From Robertmurraya siralis (lineage in GTDB: Bacteria > Bacillota > Bacilli > Bacillales > Cytobacillaceae), in contig NZ_SWLZ01000003.1 of NCBI RefSeq assembly GCF_005502275.1, positions 284,141-348,140 of the forward strand: a DNA stretch of 64,000 bases, written 5' to 3'. A program made the translations under genes and the position numbers. Below are positions 58,726-64,000 of this stretch, one piece after another (position 1 is the stretch's first letter; each line of letters begins with the position of its first letter). The notes under the pieces are model-generated. The model saw nothing but the letters and a program-made list of their open reading frames with translations, was not told where the DNA came from and did no database searches.

Positions 58726-59316
58726 TCACACATTCTTCTTATGAGCCTCAATTAATAGGCGAATTTCATTCATAATCACTTCTGTTGTTTCTTCAGGTGA
58801 AGCTTTAGTTTCTCTAAGCCGTTGCATATCAATGGGCTTTCCATACACGACTTTTAATTTCGAAAAAGCTTTATAAGGACCAATGATCGCGCACGGTACA
58901 ACTTCAGCATCTGTTCTTAAAGCAAAAAAACCAGCTCCCGCCAATCCTTTGCCAAGCTCTCCTGTTTTACTCCGAGTTCCCTCGGGAAAAAGACCTAGAA
59001 CCTTGCCCTCTTTTAATACTTTAAGTCCTTTGCGAAGTGCTTCTCTATCACTCATACCTCGCTTCACAGGAAATGCGTTTAAATGAGGAAGCAATTTCCC
59101 AAGAATAGGTACTGAAAACAACTCCTCTTTCGCCATAAAATGAATCGTCCTCGGAGCTACAATTCCTACTATCGGAGGGTCAAAATTATGGATATGGTTT
59201 GCACAAAGTAAAACCCCACCGTCTTTTGGAAAATTCTCCTTGCCTATCACTTCCATCCGATAGATTGGTTTTAAAATTCCATATACAACTGATTTTGCAA
59301 ATGAATAAAAAGACAT
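58726..59316 (-). CDS. plsC: 1-acyl-sn-glycerol-3-phosphate acyltransferase
   Basis: A 196-residue acyltransferase for phosphatidic acid synthesis. It has the catalytic NHxxxxD as CANHIHNFDPP, the substrate-binding FPEGTRS in GKVLGLFPEGTRSKTGELGK, and GKLLPHLNAFPVKRG, with an N-terminal membrane-associated stretch. It starts right after cmk (one base), and gpsA in the same window supplies the precursor. Confidence 0.9.
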   Translation of the reverse strand: MSFYSFAKSVVYGILKPIYRMEVIGKENFPKDGGVLLCANHIHNFDPPIVGIVAPRTIHFMAKEELFSVPILGKLLPHLNAFPVKRGMSDREALRKGLKVLKEGKVLGLFPEGTRSKTGELGKGLAGAGFFALRTDAEVVPCAIIGPYKAFSKLKVVYGKPIDMQRLRETKASPEETTEVIMNEIRLLIEAHKKNV

Positions 59317-59317
59317 C

Positions 59318-59989
59318 TCATCCGATCCTTTCCATTGCCAATGTCATAATTGATTCAACGACTTCGTCTATTGATTTAGATGTTGTATCAATAACAACAG
59401 CATCATCCGCTTTTTTCAAAGGGGCTACTTCCCTCTCAGAGTCAAGCTTATCCCTTGCGGCAATTTCTTCTTTTAATGTTTCTAAATCGGAAGGATAACC
59501 TTTTTCGATATTTTCAGCATGACGTCTCTGGGCTCTTTCCTCTACACTAGCAAGAAGAAATATTTTAACCTCGGCAGTAGGAATGACATGTGTTCCAATA
59601 TCCCTACCATCCATCACCACTCCGCCCTCTGCTGCCAAGTTTTTTTGCCTTCTAACCATCTCTTCTCGAATCATTCGATGCCTAGCCACAATGGAAACAT
59701 GATTCGTCACTTCAGAACCACGAATTTCACTGGAAACATCTCTTCCATTTACCAATACCCGTTGGCCATTTTCCGAAGGCTTTAAAAGTATTTCTGTTTT
59801 TTTTAAAAGCTCCAGTAATTGTACTTCTTCTTGGAGATCGATCCCTTTCTGTAACGCCTGAAAGGTTAATCCTCTATACATGGCACCTGTGTCTACATAT
59901 ATATAATTCAATTTATTGGCCACAATTTTAGCGACTGTACTTTTTCCTGCAGCAGCAGGACCATCTATAGCAATGGAAATTCTGTTCAT
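59318..59989 (-). CDS. cmk: Cytidylate kinase
   Basis: Phosphorylates CMP/dCMP with ATP. The 223-residue P-loop kinase has [20 protein letters not shown] (Walker A), [15 protein letters not shown], and [20 protein letters not shown] with RDxxD-type substrate motifs. The start at 59989 ([10 protein letters not shown]) is chosen by family; the frame is open a further eight codons, and AGGAGG is unusually close to this ATG (four bases). Confidence 0.95.
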   Translation of the reverse strand: MNRISIAIDGPAAAGKSTVAKIVANKLNYIYVDTGAMYRGLTFQALQKGIDLQEEVQLLELLKKTEILLKPSENGQRVLVNGRDVSSEIRGSEVTNHVSIVARHRMIREEMVRRQKNLAAEGGVVMDGRDIGTHVIPTAEVKIFLLASVEERAQRRHAENIEKGYPSDLETLKEEIAARDKLDSEREVAPLKKADDAVVIDTTSKSIDEVVESIMTLAMERIG

Positions 59990-60176
59990 AATTCCTCCTA
60001 GTTGTTGCACCATATCTACTAAAATATAGCAGATGAATGTTTGGCTTTATCTTCAAAGCAAAACTTCATTTGCTGACTCTATTTTAACATATGAATCCGA
60101 AATGACATTAGAAAAAAGACAGCTATTTTTATTTTTTCATCTCCACATAGGATTTATGTTTAAATTTTATTCGATC

Positions 60177-60203
60177 AAAAAATGAAGCAGTTTCCTGCTT
60201 CAT
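60177..60203 (-). terminator. Terminator overlapping the ypfB stop
   Basis: On the minus strand TGAAGCAG pairs with CTGCTTCA around GAAA, followed by TTTTTTG. The first arm contains the last codons of ypfB. Confidence 0.88.
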
Positions 60204-60382
60204 TTCATTCCATTAAAAGTCTCCAGTAAATCAGAAAAATTTGTATCTGATACCCCCTCATACTGAGTGATTTCTTTTAATTCAGGTAGTACATTCCATT
60301 TATGTAAAAAAATCTGCGTTAATAACAGAAATAAAAATTGCACAATAATTATTTTGATCATAATTCTTTCTATCGTTTTCAT
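60200..60382 (-). CDS. ypfB: YpfB family small membrane protein
   Basis: A 60-residue protein with one hydrophobic segment (about 8-26, IKIIIVQFLFLLLTQIFLHK) and a short soluble tail. Its position between ypfA and cmk and its length match YpfB (DUF5359) of B. subtilis. Function unknown. It is followed directly by a terminator that overlaps its stop. Confidence 0.7.
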   Translation of the reverse strand: MKTIERIMIKIIIVQFLFLLLTQIFLHKWNVLPELKEITQYEGVSDTNFSDLLETFNGMK

Positions 60383-60464
60383 CTTTACGCCCCCAATGCA
60401 AATTTAACGATTATTTCCATTATGGGATTTTAAGAAGAAACTTATTCTATTTTCAATATTTTCT

Positions 60465-61124
60465 TTATTCTAGTAGTCCTTTTTTCTTCATGGCAACTTG
60501 ACGATCAAAGCAAAAGCGCAACAAAATTTGGCGTTGATGTGAATCTACCCCATTAAACTCAAGGGAAACCTTGTTCCTTCTTCCATCGAGCGGAATAACC
60601 CGTACAACTTTAGCTTGAATACAGAAATAATGATACTCTCCATTTTGCATCGGAAAAACCATCCATGCCTGAACCATCAGCCCGTTATATAAATTCAAAT
60701 CACTTGGAACGATAATGGCCGCTCCACCTGCACTTATATCATCAGTTACAGTAACAAATGGCTTTATTTCACCTTCCAAAGGATGAACTGCCACATCGAC
60801 AGAAGTTTCAATACGTACATATTGACGACGCTGAATTCTCATAAGAAGCTCATCTCCTGGATAGGAGAGAATCATCATTGGAATATTTTGTTTGACTCTT
60901 CCAATCACTTCTGTCTCAAATGAATACACTGTCCCATCCTTCATTACAAAGGAACATTTAAGCTGAGTGCCATCAATAAAAAAAGCTGACTTACTTGTCA
61001 TTATGTTTATCGGATAGTCAATATAAAGATGTGTTCCTTTTCTTTCTGCTAACTTGCATTTATACTTTTCCACTTTATCCCTATTTTTCAATTCCAAAGT
61101 AAGTGGGTCGCCGATTTTTAACAT
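60465..61124 (-). CDS. ypfA: PilZ domain cyclic-di-GMP receptor, flagellar brake (YpfA/DgrA-like)
   Basis: A 219-residue protein with an N-terminal YcgR-like domain (about 1-95) and a C-terminal PilZ domain. The c-di-GMP-binding residues are visible as RRQYVRIETSV (RxxxR) and DDISAGGAAIIV (D/NxSxxG). In B. subtilis the homologue inhibits motility when c-di-GMP is high. I start it at MLKIGDPLTLELKN (61124), which matches the domain start; the frame opens earlier at 61163. Located between ypfB and ypeB. Confidence 0.9.
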   Translation of the reverse strand: MLKIGDPLTLELKNRDKVEKYKCKLAERKGTHLYIDYPINIMTSKSAFFIDGTQLKCSFVMKDGTVYSFETEVIGRVKQNIPMMILSYPGDELLMRIQRRQYVRIETSVDVAVHPLEGEIKPFVTVTDDISAGGAAIIVPSDLNLYNGLMVQAWMVFPMQNGEYHYFCIQAKVVRVIPLDGRRNKVSLEFNGVDSHQRQILLRFCFDRQVAMKKKGLLE

Positions 61125-61273
61125 CTCATCACACTTTCCATAAGTCATTATTCTTTTGATCAATTCATAAGCACGATCAAACTAAATGCGAAAATTGACC
61201 TATTATTTTTCATTATGACACGGCTGAACATAAGTGTGCAAGCTAAAATAGAGACAAACTACCTACCCACAAA

Positions 61274-61306
61274 GGACTACCTCAAAAAAAATGAAGTAGT
61301 CCTTGC
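61274..61306. terminator. Hairpin after ypeB
   Basis: AAGGACTACCTC pairs with GAAGTAGTCCTT (61274-61285 and 61295-61306, one mismatch) around an A-rich loop. T-run after the stem is weak on both strands, so efficiency is uncertain. Confidence 0.65.
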
Positions 61307-61333
61307 ATTAATACGAATCTTTTTCTAATTTTA

Positions 61334-62683
61334 TTAAACAACATCTTCATAAATTGGTTCTGCATTCTGTAACTTTTCCACTTTTTCCTCTACACCACTA
61401 TTAGCATTAATAAAAATGCGATAAGTATCGTCTCCAAGTGTTCCTAAAAATTCATAGCAAAGAACTTCTTCGTTTAAATCATTAATGACAATCGCTAAGT
61501 TTTCTTCCATTACCTCAACATTTGGATTGATTTCCTTTCTTACTTCATCCGCTGTCATCGTTGGTTTGGCAATTTTCCTCTTATGATGTGCTTTCAAATA
61601 ATCATCTGCGGAAAACCCAATGATATTGCCATTATCCAGCGCAACTTTTACACGAATTGCATCTGGATAAACGCGAACATCATTTTCATTTGTAACAAAG
61701 GTGAAGACTCCAACATTATCAAACTGACTACTTTCAAATAAGTCTAGGTTTTCAAAGTTATTGTCTTTTAAAAATTTGATCGCTTTATTGCTGGCATCAT
61801 TCAAACTAATTTTTTGCTCTTTTACATCCCTTGAAACGATAAACCAAATTGGATAGCCCCCTTTTTTCGTGATATCCATATTCGCTTCAAGCTTTGATTT
61901 TTTATCTATTATGGAAACGCTATAAAAACCAACGTCCGCCCCTTTTCCATTATCGGTGGTTTGAACCGTTACATTCTCTCCAAATCCAGTATATTTTTTC
62001 GCTGTTTGTTCCGCTTCTTGTTGCGTTATATCATCGCCTTCTAAATACTGATAAAGATTGTCCTTCTTTTGCAAGCTAACAAAGGTAGGTCCAAAATCCG
62101 TTTCTCCATAGCTTTCTACTGTTTTCTCAACAGTTTTAAACCCATCTATAATCGTATTGTCCAGCGGTTGTTCTTCCGATGCTAGGGCAAGCTCAACATC
62201 CATCCATCTTAAATTATTGTTTAATACTGTATGCTGAACACCCCTTAACTCTTTTTGTATATCGGCAGACTGAGCATATAAATCCTTCAGGGTATTATAT
62301 TCTTTATCCGATAATGGTTCTTTTTCCAAATCTCGAACCGCAGTACGATAACTGAAATCTCCAATTTGGGCTAAAAACTCCTCTGTTTTGTTAAAAGGGA
62401 GCAAGGTGAGAGGAAGTTGCCCCACATCACTATGTGCCTGTGCAGTTATTTTCCATACATCAGCAAGTGCAGGAGATAGAGATTTGCGTGAGTTCATTGC
62501 CAATGTCGTACCAATTTTATCGTTCAATAAATCTATTTGATAAGTTAAATCATGAAAAGCTCTTTGGTAGTTATTTTCAGCATTAATCAAAATGGCATTT
62601 TTTTCTCGATGCTCCTGGTACCCCCAAAACGCTGTCCCTGCGACGCCTAGAGCTAATACTCCGATAAGAATTCCTCTAATCAT
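61334..62683 (-). CDS. ypeB: Germination protein YpeB
   Basis: Spore protein required for localisation and stability of the cortex-lytic enzyme SleB. The 449-residue protein has an N-terminal membrane segment (about 4-22), a helical domain (30-170) and three PepSY-like modules (about 180-449; for example KYTGFGENVTVQTTDNGKGA and AIKFLKDNNFENLDLFESSQ). It begins 15 bases after the sleB stop, in the standard sleB-ypeB forespore operon. Confidence 0.95.
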   Translation of the reverse strand: MIRGILIGVLALGVAGTAFWGYQEHREKNAILINAENNYQRAFHDLTYQIDLLNDKIGTTLAMNSRKSLSPALADVWKITAQAHSDVGQLPLTLLPFNKTEEFLAQIGDFSYRTAVRDLEKEPLSDKEYNTLKDLYAQSADIQKELRGVQHTVLNNNLRWMDVELALASEEQPLDNTIIDGFKTVEKTVESYGETDFGPTFVSLQKKDNLYQYLEGDDITQQEAEQTAKKYTGFGENVTVQTTDNGKGADVGFYSVSIIDKKSKLEANMDITKKGGYPIWFIVSRDVKEQKISLNDASNKAIKFLKDNNFENLDLFESSQFDNVGVFTFVTNENDVRVYPDAIRVKVALDNGNIIGFSADDYLKAHHKRKIAKPTMTADEVRKEINPNVEVMEENLAIVINDLNEEVLCYEFLGTLGDDTYRIFINANSGVEEKVEKLQNAEPIYEDVV

Positions 62684-62698
62684 CTTAATCTCACCCCT

Positions 62699-63655
62699 CT
62701 ATTTACAGAATATATGCTTTCCGATCCGTTTAATTTGCGGCCTTGTCCATATCCAACCACTTGTTGCCGTATCTGGGTTGAAATAGTAAATGGCATCACC
62801 GGTAGGATCCCAGCCATTAATTGCGTCTAAGACCGCTTTTCTCGCTTGTTCATTAGGAGTCAACCAAATTTGTCCATCAGCGACCGCTGTAAATGCACGA
62901 GGCTCAAAAATAACACCTGATACAGTATTTGGAAACGTTGCACTTTCAACGCGATTTAAAATTACAGCAGCAACTGCGACTTGACCAACATAAGGCTCTC
63001 CTCGAGCTTCACCGTAGACGGCATTGGCCATAAGCTGAATGTCATTTTGTGAAAAACCGTTTGGTACATTTGCAGCTGTTGGTTGTTGAGGCTGCTGATT
63101 TGCTTGTGGAGCCTCATTGTTCTGCCCTTGATTTTGTTGTGGAGGTGTTTTTTGCCCTTTATTTTCTTGCTGGGCTGGAGCTTTCTGTCCAGTTTGTTGC
63201 TGAGCAGGTGCTTTCTGTCCTCCTTTTCCCTTAGCAGCGCCTCCTGATTTCTCAGGTCCTTTTTGTTTGTTTAAGTCCACACCACCATAATGTGTGAACC
63301 TATTTCCTTTGTTAATTTGTTCCTTCACATGTTGTTCATGATATTGCGATGCCCTAACGAGCATATCCTTTGTTTTCTGACCCGCTAATCCATCAATTGG
63401 CAGGCCAAATTCATATTGAAAATTTCGAAGTGCCCAATAAGTACTCCAGCCGAAAACCCCATCTATTTTCTTGTTATAAAACCCTAAATACTGGAGCCTT
63501 GACTGTAATTCAATAACATCATCTCCTACTGCACCATGCTGGATGACTTGACCGGAGAAAGCTTCTACAGTCTTCTCGCTGGTACTCAATGGAACACAAA
63601 TTATACAAATTGAAATAATAAGAAAGACTTTTGATAATAAAAGCTTCTTGTTCAT
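62699..63655 (-). CDS. sleB: Spore cortex-lytic enzyme SleB
   Basis: Lytic transglycosylase that degrades spore cortex during germination. The 318-residue protein has a signal peptide (1-32), a peptidoglycan-binding domain (about 38-95: VGDDVIELQSRLQYLGFYNK), a Gln/Pro/Lys low-complexity linker (about 115-200 with QKAPAQQ repeats), and the catalytic hydrolase_2 domain (about 205-318) with the catalytic Glu in VYGEARGEPYVGQVAVAAVI. The low-complexity linker is longer than in homologues I remember. Operon with ypeB; forespore-specific expression expected. Confidence 0.96.
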   Translation of the reverse strand: MNKKLLLSKVFLIISICIICVPLSTSEKTVEAFSGQVIQHGAVGDDVIELQSRLQYLGFYNKKIDGVFGWSTYWALRNFQYEFGLPIDGLAGQKTKDMLVRASQYHEQHVKEQINKGNRFTHYGGVDLNKQKGPEKSGGAAKGKGGQKAPAQQQTGQKAPAQQENKGQKTPPQQNQGQNNEAPQANQQPQQPTAANVPNGFSQNDIQLMANAVYGEARGEPYVGQVAVAAVILNRVESATFPNTVSGVIFEPRAFTAVADGQIWLTPNEQARKAVLDAINGWDPTGDAIYYFNPDTATSGWIWTRPQIKRIGKHIFCK

Positions 63656-64000
63656 GAATGCACCCCCAATTGAATTTGATTCCTAGCAGAACTTTGTTTC
63701 CTGATCTCGTGTTAAAAGGCAATGTACTCCACTTGAGCCTATTTTTTGTATTAAGTGGGTTTTTATTCAAAAATCAAGTCGCTTTCTTAAAATGAACACA
63801 TGAATTAAAGAAGAAACAGAACGAAAGCCCAACTGCTTGTGCTTATATGGTAAATGCAATCTTAAAAAAAAATGATAATAAGAGGGTGGGACAAAACCCA
63901 TCTCTAAAATGAAAAAGCCAGTGAAATTTTACGACACGTAAAATTTCACTGGCTTTGATTCATTTTTGTATAAAAATAAGGACCTCTTCTGATAAAATTA
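63656..64000. other. Upstream region of sleB with repeat-like end
   Basis: The sleB promoter region (about 63656-63800, GGGGGTG ribosome binding site) followed by A/T-rich sequence and the palindrome-bearing segment from 63885 to the window edge. No gene is supported. Confidence 0.5.
63885..63970. repeat. Large perfect palindrome with GAGGGTGGGACAAAA flank
   Basis: AAAGCCAGTGAAATTTTACG (63914-63933) and its exact complement (63937-63956) around a three-base loop, extended outward by AAAATGAA/TTCATTTT. It is preceded by GAGGGTGGGACAAAACCC (63885-63902), which resembles insertion-sequence termini of Bacillus. It continues toward the window edge, so it may be the end of a mobile element outside the window. 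Confidence 0.5.

Overview
The window is a contiguous, almost fully annotatable stretch of a low-GC Bacillaceae chromosome. It is a close relative in gene order of the Bacillus subtilis ponA-to-sleB interval. The evidence is the protein families present (SpoIVA, YppG, YpzI, SspM, YpeB/SleB, the TRAP protein MtrB, bacillithiol genes, a menaquinol:cytochrome c reductase with fused cytochrome b/c), strong AGGAGG-type ribosome binding sites, and the arrangement of genes. Nearly everything is on the minus strand; plus-strand genes are yppF, sspM, recU-ponA, ypjC and ypzI.

Layout from left to right. Positions 1-3.7 kb hold small spore and hypothetical genes (yppG, yppF, yppE, a coiled-coil ORF, sspM, yppC). 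From 3.7 to 7 kb lies recU-ponA (Holliday-junction resolvase and PBP1A). From 7 to 15.8 kb are ypoC, nth, dnaD, asnS, aspB, ypmB (tseB), ypmA and dinG. From 16.2 to 24.5 kb are panD-panC-panB (pantothenate), then birA-cca-bshA-bshB1-mgsA-dapB-ypjD, a long tightly packed metabolic cluster. From 24.6 to 31 kb are ypjC, an added zinc metallopeptidase, ypjB, ypjA, qcrC-qcrB-qcrA (bc-type complex) and ypiF. From 31.4 to 41.1 kb are ypiB, ypiA, a metal-ligand-less amidohydrolase-like gene, then the aromatic supraoperon aroF-aroB-aroH-hisC-tyrA-aroA, read on the minus strand. From 41.4 to 47.3 kb are cheR, ndk, hepT-menG-hepS, mtrB, folE and hbs. From 48.1 to 63.7 kb are spoIVA, yphF, yphE, gpsA, der, the YIEGIA pair, yphA, ypzI, fni, ypfD, plsC, cmk, ypfB, ypfA, ypeB and sleB.

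The core genes are conventional. The points of interest are: (1) a small dispersed palindromic element (MITE-like, about 135 bp, nested hairpins, terminal inverted repeats) with two well-preserved copies, one partly diverged copy, one internally deleted copy and a possible fifth relic, one of which supplies the 5' flank of a small gene; (2) the complete absence of trpEDCFBA from its classical position between aroH and hisC although the TRAP regulator gene mtrB is kept; (3) a strong hairpin terminator separating folE from mtrB, which form one operon in B. subtilis; (4) an amidohydrolase-like protein without visible metal ligands beside aroA; (5) a structured, repeat-like intergenic segment between ypzI and fni; and (6) a hairpin that would mask the Shine-Dalgarno sequence of tyrA.

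No rRNA, tRNA, CRISPR array, prophage or intact insertion sequence was seen. No wholly new multi-gene system was recognised. Family assignments rest on remembered protein family features and gene order, not on a database search.
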